Positions 10,228-18,400 of a DNA stretch of 21,272 nucleotides are shown here, one piece after another. Numbering within the stretch: position 1 is the first letter of the stretch; every line of letters starts with the position of its first letter. Origin of the DNA: Trichomonas tenax (lineage: Eukaryota; Parabasalia; Trichomonadida; Trichomonadidae). Location of the stretch: NCBI GenBank assembly GCA_023091735.1, contig JALKBU010000900.1, positions 1 to 21,272 of the forward strand. Direction: 5' to 3'. A program made the position numbers and the translations under genes. The notes beneath the pieces were generated by a model that saw only the letters and a list, made by a program, of their open reading frames with translations, was not told where the DNA came from and made no database searches.

Positions 10228-10923
10228 TTAATTTGATGATTCAGAAGAATCCGAAGAATTAACAGAATTATCAGGGTCTGAGTCTGATGCAGAGTATTTC
10301 TTGTGCTTTAAAGGCTCTGATTTCGTTGGACTGAAGAATTCTGTTTTTTCTAAGAAAGATCGATGATTTTTCGCTTGTTCTGACATCAGTTGGTCGATTC
10401 CTTTCAGAATTTTGTCTGTTTCAGACTTCTCTCCTTTTTGTACTTTGCGAAGATGATCTTCGAGCTTATTTCTGTTTTCTTCGACTTCAACGAGCATCCT
10501 TTCGGCCCTTTTGTGAAGTCTCTGCGACTTTCGTTTCTGGTTTTCGTATTTTTCTCGTAATTCTTGATATTCTTTCGATTCTGTTGGGAAAACGGCCTTT
10601 CTACACATTTCTCCAGTCATTTCTACCAACACATATCTACGTTCATCATCGTTTTTCGGTGTTTTAGGCGGATTTTCAGTTGTTTTTGAAATCATTTGGA
10701 TTAATAAATCGAAAGTCGTCCTCCACTTTTGTAATTCGGATTCTGTGTTTTTATTGTCGGATTCCTTGCGCGCTGTCTTCCTGTGACTGTGATGACGGGC
10801 GTTATCGTCAGATCTGTTGAATTTCTGCCTTTCTTCTTCATTCGTGTTGCGGTGTTGGTGTTTTTCGACTGAGTGAGTTCTGTGAACGTGAGTGTGGTGA
10901 TGAATTCGCTGTATTTGGCTCAT
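10228..10923 (-). CDS. His-rich coiled-coil protein (231 aa)
   Basis: I start the gene at the ATG at 10921-10923, not at the in-frame ATG 42 bases upstream, because the sequence between them carries a promoter-like array (GTCACTTTT, CCTTTT, TCATATT) that would otherwise be coding. The product begins MSQIQRIHHHTHVHRTHS, with His, Arg and Asn dominating the first 60 residues. A helical central part has a strongly charged coiled coil at about 105-175 (ELREKYENQKRKSQRL, RAERMLVEVEENRNKL), and the tail is acidic and Ser-rich (SDSDPDNSVNSSDSSESSN). No membrane span or enzyme motif is present. A structural or cytoskeletal role is possible but unproven; I do not recognise the family. Confidence 0.7.
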   Translation of the reverse strand: MSQIQRIHHHTHVHRTHSVEKHQHRNTNEEERQKFNRSDDNARHHSHRKTARKESDNKNTESELQKWRTTFDLLIQMISKTTENPPKTPKNDDERRYVLVEMTGEMCRKAVFPTESKEYQELREKYENQKRKSQRLHKRAERMLVEVEENRNKLEDHLRKVQKGEKSETDKILKGIDQLMSEQAKNHRSFLEKTEFFSPTKSEPLKHKKYSASDSDPDNSVNSSDSSESSN

Positions 10924-10955
10924 TTTTAATATGAAAAGGAATTGTGAAAAGTGAC
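10924..10955 (-). promoter_or_regulatory. Core promoter-like array of the coiled-coil gene
   Basis: On the minus strand GTCACTTTT (10947-10955) is followed 16 bases on by CCTTTT (10934-10939), which runs into TCATATT just before the ATG. CCTTT matches the M5 initiator described for Trichomonas vaginalis, and TCATA fits the classical Inr (TCAYW). The GTCACTTTT box recurs at other gene starts in this window. Confidence 0.55.
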
Positions 10956-10965
10956 ATGGTGCCAT

Positions 10966-11439
10966 TTTTTATTTCTTTCTTCATTCTTTTGTTATATTGA
11001 TTCCTAATTACTATTACAATGTTTTACTACACATCTATATATTATTGTTTGAATTTGAACTAATTATAACAATGTTCAATCAAATTAATATGATCTTTAT
11101 TTATATTATGCTATATCTTCTTTTAAATAGATTATTTCAATATTTTTGATGGAGTTGAACGATATCTTCACATATCTATGATAATTGTCAAGTATATTTC
11201 ATTAAAAAATGAAAAATAAAAACATTTCATCATTTTCATTGTTTCTATTATTGCATTATACATCCATCTCTGGACACAATATATTGTACTACTGTGGATT
11301 TACATCATTTAGATGAGAGCTCTATTGGAGTCTATTATTTCTAGATATTCAATTTCTTTCTCTATTTCATCATATTGCTCTTTTTATATTTTAATTGGAT
11401 TTTGAGTGATTATAAAATTTTGATTGGAGTTCTTGATGA
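10966..11439. other. AT-rich intergenic region
   Basis: About 470 bases between two minus-strand reading frames. I see no coding frame, RNA gene or repeat here. Confidence 0.6.
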
Positions 11440-12489
11440 TTATTTTGAAAAGAATTTAGTATAAAGGGAGAAAACAAAATGAAGATATGTAAAACGCGAA
11501 TTTTCTAATGTTTTATCTATTTTATGAATATAACTAATAGAGATAAGCGATTGAAGATTGATGCAGTCTATAAAATTTAAATCATTGGAACTTTCAGTAG
11601 AAGTAATTTCTTTAAATGTTATGTTTTGACTTGCAATGTATTTTGTTGAAGGATTATCAATGTTGCAATTGATAATAATGAATCGGCCATTTTGATTTAA
11701 GTCACCACTAAACGTTGAACAATTTAAAGAGTTTCCTAGAATTGTGCAATTTTCGATCCTAAGAACTTTGTCACTCATAATGATAGCTCCTAATTGATCT
11801 GAATATTGAGAATTATTAATGATATTGCAATGTTCGTAGAAATAATCCGATCCTATATGAGCTAAACAACCTAAATATATTGCGTTGTTGCATTCAAAGG
11901 TCGAAAATTCAATTTTTCCTTCAATATTTGCATTACCTGAATATAATCCAGAGCCTATATTAACATTATTTTTTGTAACATTTAAAGAAATTAAACTGAT
12001 ATTTCCACAACATGAATAAATAGGCAAATGGCAAACATTATTTGAACAAAGGCAAATGGAACAATCAGAGATTATATTTAAATTTGAGCTTTCTGATGTC
12101 AAAATTGAACAACAGAACAATCCATAGCTATCAAATTTGGTTGCTGATGTGTTTATAGCACAAAATCGTTGTTGTATAATAGATCCATCGCAATCAAAGA
12201 AGATTGCGCCTCCATTCCCATTTCGTGAACAACTATCGAAAAAACATGAAGAATGAAGGAATTTAGAATTACCTCGAGTAATATTAACAGCACCATCACT
12301 GTCATGTTCGAATATGCTTTCGTAAATGAAATAAAAATTTATTTCATCTTGAATTTTACAATTCTTTTGTTTGTAGCACGTTTTGTCGGGTATATCGGGT
12401 CTGAAGTAGAGATTCCAATCATCGAGAGAAGGATTATCTTCGTGCTTGAGAAAAAATTGAAGAAGTGTGAGAAAAAAATTCTCACTCAC
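11440..12489 (-). pseudogene. Cys-rich beta-helix (Pmp-like) surface protein fragment lacking an ATG
   Basis: The frame is open from a TGA at 12571-12573 down to the stop at 11440, but the only candidate start in its first part is a GTG; no ATG occurs before the middle of the frame. About 349 codons show repeated short strands rich in Asn, Cys, Ile and Ser, with GNGGAIFF, LNIISDCSI, LNVTKNNVNIGSG and RIENCTILGNS. This is the texture of right-handed parallel beta-helix proteins resembling chlamydial Pmp proteins, a family known to be large in trichomonads and thought to be surface exposed. Intact members usually have a signal peptide and a membrane span near the C-terminus; neither is clear here (the end is FSLYTKFFSK). 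I read it as a gene truncated at both ends, or one whose true start was lost by a frameshift. Confidence 0.6.
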
Positions 12490-12654
12490 ATTTATTTTTA
12501 TGTCAATTTTCGTAAAATCTCCAACATTATTTTTTTTAATTAATGACTTTTGGATTTTGACTTCACAATTTCAATTAACACATGAAACGAAAATTTGTTG
12601 ATTGCAATATAAGAAAATTAAACAACATTTATTAAATGGTTAATCGCAAACATG

Positions 12655-13767
12655 TTATTTCTGTAAATTTCCAGAAGAAAGGATTTTGGTGATACCCACC
12701 ACCGGCGGTCTTTTGTTTTCTGTTGAAGTGACAGCTTCTCTATAAATCGCGTTTCTATAGTCTCTTATTGAGTGTTTTTCTGAATCACTCAACGCCATCT
12801 TAATTGGCTCTGGTGCCGAAATCTCTTTATGTGCAGAGTGGAATTGAGCAACGTAAGGATGCTCCAAACATTCTTCTGCTGTTGGACGTTTCTTAGGATC
12901 GAATGTGATGAGTTTTTTGATCAAATCGATCGCGTCCGCTGGCGCTCTTTCCAGCCTTTCTTCAAGCTGAAATCGAGGCCTCGAATACGACAAATTCGAA
13001 AGCATTGTCTGTGTGAAAGAAGAATCCATCGACTCAATTTCAGAAGGCGACAAAGGCCCCGTGTAACTGATAATTCTCTCTAATTGGTCCATCGCGGAGT
13101 TCCCCGGGAACAGAGGCCTACCGCTGACTAGCTCTGCCAGAATACATCCAGCGGCCCACATATCGACACCGAAAGAATACGAAGATGAACCAAAGAGAAT
13201 TTCAGGCGCTCTGTACCATCTTGTCGCTATATAGTCTGTCATCTCGGATGGGTTATCATCCGTGTCAATAGAGCGCGCTAGACCGAAATCTGTTAATTTA
13301 ATCGATGCATCGCTATTTATAAGAATATTCGGTGGTTTTAAGTCTCTGTGTATAATTCCTGCACTGTGTATGTACTTTAACGCGCATAAAAGCTGCCAGA
13401 AAATATATCTATGATGAATATCTAAAAGAATTCTCGCTCTTATGACGGCACCGACATCAGTATCCAAACATTCGAAGACTAAATATATATCTACGTCGTT
13501 TTCTGCTCTGTGAACAGCTAATAAAGAAATAATATCCGGATGATTTTGTAATTGACGAAGAAATGTTATTTCTCTGTACGTCCTCAACGCGTCAGTAACG
13601 TTTTGGAACGCTCCAAACACTTTTTTAAGCGCTACAACTTGCTGCGTTTGCTTATTCAACACGCGCCACACAACACCATAAGCACCCTGTCCTATCTTCT
13701 TTATTACTTCGTATTTCCGCAATATTGAACGATCGATGGCTAAAATATTCTCTTGTTCGTTCGCCAT
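12655..13767 (-). CDS. MAPK15/ERK7-type mitogen-activated protein kinase (TDY loop)
   Basis: This 370-residue Ser/Thr kinase is complete. It has the Gly loop IGQGAYGVV (25-33), catalytic Lys48 in VALKK, alpha-C Glu66, HRDLKPPN (140-147), DFG (160-162), the MAPK signature TRWYRAPE (182-189) and a C-lobe ending at about 305. The stretches TDALRTYREITFL, HPDIISLL and RAENDVDIYLVFE, and the ending YRNAIYREA, match ERK7/ERK8 (MAPK15) better than ERK1/2, p38 or CDK. MAPK15 usually has TEY in the activation loop and autophosphorylates; here it is TDY (177-179). In other organisms the family acts at basal bodies and cilia, which would suit a flagellate, but that is inference. The short tail after the kinase domain lacks the long C-terminal extension of animal MAPK15. 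The start ATG at 13765-13767 is followed at once by the conserved core. Confidence 0.88.
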   Translation of the reverse strand: MANEQENILAIDRSILRKYEVIKKIGQGAYGVVWRVLNKQTQQVVALKKVFGAFQNVTDALRTYREITFLRQLQNHPDIISLLAVHRAENDVDIYLVFECLDTDVGAVIRARILLDIHHRYIFWQLLCALKYIHSAGIIHRDLKPPNILINSDASIKLTDFGLARSIDTDDNPSEMTDYIATRWYRAPEILFGSSSYSFGVDMWAAGCILAELVSGRPLFPGNSAMDQLERIISYTGPLSPSEIESMDSSFTQTMLSNLSYSRPRFQLEERLERAPADAIDLIKKLITFDPKKRPTAEECLEHPYVAQFHSAHKEISAPEPIKMALSDSEKHSIRDYRNAIYREAVTSTENKRPPVVGITKILSSGNLQK

Positions 13768-14484
13768 CTTTTTTTATTGTTTCTTGTAAATTTTGTTCGT
13801 TATTTCGTATGTTTTTTCTTCAAACTCCACCAATTTTTATTTGTTATCTTCAATACTTTATATATCATTACTCCTATATGTGGACTATCTATATCCTAAT
13901 TTTTGCGTTTAAAAAGTCTTTAAGATATCGATATATTCGCATTTTATTTTAAGTGTAATTACCACAAAGCTAAAATTGAATTTTCCGCTGTTTCTGCTCA
14001 TTTTTGTTCTTCCATACTTTATCACTATATTAATCGATATGTGGATATTGTTGATCAAATAAAATTTGAAGATGTAATTGATAAGAGAGGAGGTTTTCCA
14101 ATAAGGAAATTATAAGGTTAATTTATGTTGGCTATTTTTGGTCTAATTTCCAATTACTCATACTCTATTTCTATAGTGTTTCCAAAATATCACATTTTTA
14201 TTATTAACAAAGAGTAATTTTGCGAATATCATCAACATTTAGAAACTTTCCTGCGAAGAAACCATTGCAAATCACATATAAACCAATTCTAGAGATTTGC
14301 ATTTTCATTAATGATTAATTCATATAAATTTCTGAATATAGAAATAAAATTTTGAGTTTTTTAAAAATTATATTTTTGAAATCAACTAAAATTTTTTGAT
14401 GAAATTATAATTTTTAAGGAGTGCTGACATATCTGGGTTTAATGGTTAAGTCAAAATTAAAGGGTCTCTCCCTTTTTATTTATA
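13768..14484. other. Divergent intergenic region between kinase and TIG-protein genes
   Basis: About 700 AT-rich bases between two divergently transcribed genes. I see no coding frame or structured RNA. The promoter-like box of the plus-strand gene lies at its right end. Confidence 0.6.
14470..14484 (+). promoter_or_regulatory. CCCTTTTT initiator-like box before the TIG-protein gene
   Basis: CCCTTTTTATTTATA ends directly at the ATG. It matches the M5 (CCTTT) initiator described for Trichomonas vaginalis and resembles the box before the R-SNARE gene. Confidence 0.5.
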
Positions 14485-14949
14485 ATGTTATTTCTTTTCT
14501 TTGTAAAGTCTTTAGAAGAATATTACGGGCCTATTGGCATAAACGAAATAAAGCCAGAGTCAGCGCTGACAACAGGAGGAGAAGTTCTCACAATTACTTT
14601 CAACACAACAATCCATTATCCACAAGGATACTGCAAAATTGGACATTTTACAATTCCCTGCAGTATAGAAGGAAAAACGATGACATGTACACTTCCTAAA
14701 CACGAAGAAGGAACATTTGATCTTCGAATTTCGTTTGATAATTCAGATTATTCGCTCTTTCCACGCTCTGATTTTACATTTATGCTTCCGCAACAGGATG
14801 TTGTTAAATCAAGAGGAATATTCGTTGTTATTGTAATTGTTTTTGGATTTATTACTTTGGCAACACTTTGTTTCTTGTTCTACATCCCAACATTACCCAA
14901 GAACGCCGAAGAAGGGGCCCCATTGCTTCAATCGAAAAATGCATTATAA
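14485..14949 (+). CDS. Single-pass membrane protein with IPT/TIG domain and dileucine signal
   Basis: The 154-residue product starts with a very short hydrophobic leader (MLFLFFVKS). A lumenal or extracellular immunoglobulin-like IPT/TIG domain follows at about 17-100 (INEIKP, TTGGEVLTITF, with Cys at 50, 59 and 68, and an N-glycosylation sequon NTT at 40-42). A membrane span lies at about 111-134. The cytosolic tail of about 20 residues carries EGAPLL (143-148), a match to the acidic dileucine signal ExxxLL that binds clathrin adaptors and sends proteins to endosomes or lysosomes. TIG domains bind proteins or sugars on the cell surface in plexins and related receptors; here only one domain is present. 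The ATG at 14485 follows a CCTTTTT box immediately, which supports the start. No enzymatic role is visible. Confidence 0.7.
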   Translation: MLFLFFVKSLEEYYGPIGINEIKPESALTTGGEVLTITFNTTIHYPQGYCKIGHFTIPCSIEGKTMTCTLPKHEEGTFDLRISFDNSDYSLFPRSDFTFMLPQQDVVKSRGIFVVIVIVFGFITLATLCFLFYIPTLPKNAEEGAPLLQSKNAL

Positions 14950-15071
14950 GAAATTCAAAAATATTAGTTTTTACTTTACGTAATTTGTTAGAATACAAAC
15001 ATTTCCATCTACTGATTGCTACATTAGCAACTCGGATTTCATAAAATTTTTATGTTATTGAAATTTGGATG

Positions 15072-15281
15072 TTATTGTGCTTTTGACAAAAAGCTTTCAA
15101 CAATATCTAAGACCATGTCCAAGTTCTGGCCTGAGATTTGCGAGAAATCCATGAAATCAGGTAATAACCTAGAAATGGCAACAAGATCACTGAAATCCTG
15201 CGTTGGTTTGTAAGGCTTTACTTCGTGCGCTAATTTGTTCTTGAATTGGTCCAATTGTTCGACAGTTGACTCTTGATTCAT
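15072..15281 (-). CDS. Small acidic protein (69 aa), unrecognised
   Basis: The frame begins MNQESTVEQLDQFKNKL and ends FLSKAQ. It seems to consist of two or three amphipathic helices (residues 5-18, 30-42, 52-66) without Cys, membrane span or signal peptide. A GACACTTTT box lies 18 bases upstream of the ATG (15299-15307), the same motif as before the thioesterase gene, which favours a real gene despite the small size. It could be a subunit of a larger complex. I do not recognise the family. Confidence 0.5.
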   Translation of the reverse strand: MNQESTVEQLDQFKNKLAHEVKPYKPTQDFSDLVAISRLLPDFMDFSQISGQNLDMVLDIVESFLSKAQ

Positions 15282-15892
15282 TATTTATTGGAAATGGAAA
15301 AAGTGTCATTCATAACAGGTTCTCACCTCTTTTCTTTTTCTTTTTTTTAATCAATAAATCAATGATAATTCAGTTTGATGAAGCTTTGTAATTGTGATAT
15401 CATATATAATTTTACAATCTGCATCATCTGAAATAAAATAACACATCTAAATCTTATTAATGGATGAAATATTCAACATTTTTTTGTTGATCATAAGTTA
15501 AAGACTTGTATATTTTAAATCATTGATAACATATCAATTTAAGTACATATTTTCATTATAGGCTTTCAAATCGTAAATGTATTTTTTTGAATAAAAATTA
15601 TAGTATTTCGTTTTGAGATACTTTAGGACATAGTTCAGGTGGCTGTGCATGTAATAGATATAGTATTGTTATGATATAATATTTAGTTTAGTGTTGATTA
15701 GGAAAACATTGCATATTTTTATTGAAGAATTAGCTGTTATATATTGTATAGAGTTTAAATCTTTAGTTAATCCGAAGAAACAGTCTTTCAAAAAGTGACA
15801 CAATTGCATAACTTTTTGTTACTTTTAAAATCAAATATAGCTTTAGTAGAGTGTTAAGATCCACACGGCCAATTTTCGCTAATTTTTTTTGA
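15282..15892. other. Intergenic region before the HEAT-repeat gene
   Basis: About 600 AT-rich bases between divergent genes. A GTCACTTTT motif occurs on the minus strand at 15791-15799, pointing away from the HEAT-repeat gene, with no clear gene start after it. A variant (GTTACTTTT) lies on the plus strand near 15818. I see no further feature. Confidence 0.5.
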
Positions 15893-17389
15893 ATGTCTAA
15901 ATCGAATTTCAGGGAAATCATGATACTCGCTGTATCAAAGGATCCCAAGCAGCGATTGACATTCGCAAGAAGAATTGCAGAACTTTGCAGCGCTTTAACA
16001 CCCGAACAAGTGAAAAATCAATTATTGTCTTTTTTATTAGATTGGGCTGACGTCAAAAATGAGTACATATTATACGCAATAGCGAACCAAATCATCTATA
16101 TGGCCATCAAGCTCGGCGGAATCGGCTTTGTTTCACCTCTAATTATGTTATTAATCACAACAGACAATAAAGTCGTCAAAAACGTACTTGTGGAGCAAAT
16201 CCTTAAGTTCAGAGAGGACAGTACAGCATATCAGTTCATGAATGCTTTGACAAGATCTGCATTTGATTGCGTGCGAGCTTTTGTTCCTAAGGTTGTATCG
16301 ATATTAGCGAATCCTAAGGAAATTCAGACAGTTTTAATTCACTTGTCACTTGATAGATCATTTTCTGTTAAATTAAGTGTTTTGGACTCTCTCGCAAAGC
16401 AAGATGCGGATGTTGCGAAGGCAGTAGCATTCCAGTTCATGGAGGACATCGATGAAAGAATTAGAAGCTATATATCGGCAGCTACCGTTGATTTTCCATT
16501 TTGGGCCTCTTCTTTACTTCCCAGACTTGAAAGTGATCCATCATGGCGTGTGAGAGCATCGGTTGCATCACAGGGTGTCTACTCTGTAATGTTAACACCA
16601 GTTTTGCCAGCTTTATACAAATTATCTAAAGATCCATGCTGGGAAGTTCGTCTTTTGGCATTGAGATCGATATCTATGGTGCTGTCTCGCAATCCCATGA
16701 TAGCATTTAGTGATGCTCGTGATCTTTTCAATGACATTTCAGTCGCAATCAAAAAGAACTTGCAGAAGTCAGCATTTATCGCTTATTGCGATGTTCTCAT
16801 AGCGCTGATCGGTAGTGAACCAAACAGACAAGACGAGACCATCTTGGCGCCAATTATTGAGTCTATTGTTGAAATCCAAAATTCTTCTGTTCGTCTTCAC
16901 TTCTTTATATCAGCTGCGAAGTCCAATGTTTCGTTTGTTGCACAGGCTCTCGCTGGAAAGTTCATTAAGCTACTTCCAACATTTATAACAGAAAGAAATT
17001 GGAGAATCAGAGAAAATGCAGCAAAGAATTTGATTTTATTTAGAAAATTCTTCAACAATCCAGAAATATCAGCAATGATTAATGAATCTGCAGCAACATT
17101 ATTAAATGATGATGCTTTGCCAGTTAAATCTGCTGCTGCAAGATTTGTTGCAGAAACTGTTAATTCTACTATCTTGAATCCTATTCCAGACATTGCAAAC
17201 ACTCTAATGAAGAGTGATTCCTTCAGAAAACGTCAAAGTGCAGTTATGATTTTAACGTATCTTAAACAAATCAGACAAGAGCCAGAAATCAAGAGAGAAT
17301 GTGATACCAAACTTGAAGAACTGCAATCAGATAAAATAGATATTGTTGCTGGCTTCGCAAAGAATCCAAATATGATTTCAAGTCAATAA
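15893..17389 (+). CDS. HEAT-repeat protein, PP2A scaffold (A subunit)-like
   Basis: The 498-residue product is made of about 11-12 HEAT repeats, each a helix pair with the D-x-x-W/V-x-V-R signature in the linker: DPSWRVRASVA, DPCWEVRLLALRS, ERNWRIRENAAK, DDALPVKSAAARF. This spacing and the W-x-V/I-R pattern resemble PR65/PPP2R1, the scaffold that joins the PP2A catalytic and B subunits in the cytosol. PR65 has 15 repeats in about 590 residues, so this protein is shorter, and the match is at fold and signature level. Other HEAT proteins (PP4R1, importin-like) remain possible. The ATG at 15893 is the first in frame and is followed by the first helix at once. The stop is followed by AATAAAG-like sequence. 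No signal peptide or membrane span is seen. Confidence 0.7.
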   Translation: MSKSNFREIMILAVSKDPKQRLTFARRIAELCSALTPEQVKNQLLSFLLDWADVKNEYILYAIANQIIYMAIKLGGIGFVSPLIMLLITTDNKVVKNVLVEQILKFREDSTAYQFMNALTRSAFDCVRAFVPKVVSILANPKEIQTVLIHLSLDRSFSVKLSVLDSLAKQDADVAKAVAFQFMEDIDERIRSYISAATVDFPFWASSLLPRLESDPSWRVRASVASQGVYSVMLTPVLPALYKLSKDPCWEVRLLALRSISMVLSRNPMIAFSDARDLFNDISVAIKKNLQKSAFIAYCDVLIALIGSEPNRQDETILAPIIESIVEIQNSSVRLHFFISAAKSNVSFVAQALAGKFIKLLPTFITERNWRIRENAAKNLILFRKFFNNPEISAMINESAATLLNDDALPVKSAAARFVAETVNSTILNPIPDIANTLMKSDSFRKRQSAVMILTYLKQIRQEPEIKRECDTKLEELQSDKIDIVAGFAKNPNMISSQ

Positions 17390-17539
17390 TAAAGTGTTTA
17401 TGTATTATATTATTAATATAATCGTCTATTTTTGTATTGGCGAATGTGCAAATTTATATAGAATCTACAATTTTATTTTTCAACATCAAAGATATTGACA
17501 AATTTTGAAATTAGAAGCCATAAATGATGTTCAATAGTC

Positions 17540-17947
17540 CTAGCATTCTGTGACTTCAACTTTGATGATTGCATCGCCAATAATTTCATTCTTCTTTGGA
17601 TTAATTGCTTTGATCGAGAAATCAACGTATTTGTCATTAACAGAAACAGCTTCTGTCTCTAAAATGAACTTTTCTCCGTGAAGAAGTGGTTTTTTATGCG
17701 ATAATTTTACGGATTTAATAATACTTGAAGCATCGTCAGGTAGAAATGAATTTGAAACCAAGCGTACAAATTTGCTCATCTCTTCGAGCATTCCTGGCGT
17801 TGATAAAACATCATTTCCAGGCTTTCCTGTTCTATTAACTGTTAAACCTATAACAGTCTCTTTCTCTGTCTGAAAAACCTTTCCTATTTTAACCAATTTT
17901 GTTAAATCGAATGTTTTGCTAAAGAAAAAGTGAGAACTAGAAAGCAT
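17540..17947 (-). CDS. Hot-dog fold thioesterase-like protein, possibly hydrogenosomal
   Basis: The 135-residue product has the features of the small hot-dog thioesterases related to fluoroacetyl-CoA thioesterase FlK. VLSTPGMLEEM (48-57) starts the central helix, and SVKLSHKKPLLHGE (79-92) leads into the strands ETEAVSVNDKYVDFSIKA. The usual pattern is TPxMxxxME, with Thr, Glu and a His 34 residues after the Thr as the active site. Here Thr50 and His84 keep exactly that spacing, but the expected Glu position (58) is Ser; Glu55 and Glu56 lie one turn earlier. The N-terminus MLSSSHFFFSKTF resembles trichomonad hydrogenosomal presequences, which often begin MLSS. If imported, it could hydrolyse an acyl-CoA in the hydrogenosome. 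Substrate and location are inference. Confidence 0.65.
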   Translation of the reverse strand: MLSSSHFFFSKTFDLTKLVKIGKVFQTEKETVIGLTVNRTGKPGNDVLSTPGMLEEMSKFVRLVSNSFLPDDASSIIKSVKLSHKKPLLHGEKFILETEAVSVNDKYVDFSIKAINPKKNEIIGDAIIKVEVTEC

Positions 17948-17950
17948 TAT

Positions 17951-17986
17951 AAAAGTGTCATCAAAAGGTGATATCAGAAAAGTGAC
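17951..17986 (-). promoter_or_regulatory. Promoter-like double motif before the thioesterase gene
   Basis: On the minus strand GTCACTTTT (17978-17986) is followed 18 bases on by CCTTTT (17963-17968), then by GACACTTTT (17951-17959), which ends 3 bases before the ATG. The GTCACTTTT to CCTTTT spacing nearly equals that of the coiled-coil gene (16 bases). Confidence 0.55.
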
Positions 17987-17992
17987 AAAGAG

Positions 17993-18178
17993 AAATCAAG
18001 TGCATTCATAACATGTGCAAAGAATAATTCAGATTCTGTCGCTAAGTTTTTGATTAATTTAGGTTCAAGCATTGAGGCGATGAATTGCTTTGAAGTTAAT
18101 CCTTTAATATATATATCTTGTATCCAAGACTTTGTGGAAATTGCTAAAGTTCTTTTAAATAACCATGCACAAAAATAA
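17993..18178 (+). pseudogene. Ankyrin-repeat relic
   Basis: Read from about 17996, the plus strand gives SSAFITCAKNNSDSVAKFL, then INLGSSIEAMN, then NPLIYISCIQDFVEIAKVLL and a stop at 18176-18178. This is nearly two ankyrin repeats of the trichomonad type (xTPLHYACxNNxxxxAxxLIxxGAxIEAK...). There is no start codon and no further repeats, so it is a remnant of a much longer ankyrin protein gene. It begins only a few bases from the promoter-like motifs of the minus-strand thioesterase gene. Confidence 0.7.
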
Positions 18179-18400
18179 TTTTCAAGAGTGCTTCAGTATT
18201 AGACTATAGAGAGAGTTTAAAATCCCAAAGTTTTCAACTCAATATAATTTTTTTTTCTTTTTAACAAACTGTCATTCATAAAATGATTTAAACCACAGTA
18301 TCTAAATAGTTTGAATATAGTTCAATAATAATATTGAAGGATTCATTATAAAATATTTTCATCAGGAAATTGTTGCATTAACATGTTTAGCCCCATAAAA

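Noticed and set aside
10924..10965. In-frame upstream ATG of the coiled-coil gene adding 14 residues
   Set aside because: The added stretch coincides with the promoter-like motifs GTCACTTTT, CCTTTT and TCATATT, so the later ATG at 10921-10923 is preferred.
12253..12543. Plus-strand ORF opposite the start of the beta-helix fragment
   Set aside because: It is antisense to a frame with clear beta-helix composition and shows only low-complexity hydrophobic sequence.
14421..14699. Plus-strand ORF overlapping the TIG-protein gene in another frame
   Set aside because: The other frame has a TIG domain, a membrane span and a sorting signal; this one is basic with no domain.
15763..15948. Minus-strand ORF upstream of the HEAT-repeat gene, with GTCACTTTT within it
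   Set aside because: It overlaps the start of the HEAT gene, has no recognisable domain, and the motif lies within the frame rather than before it.
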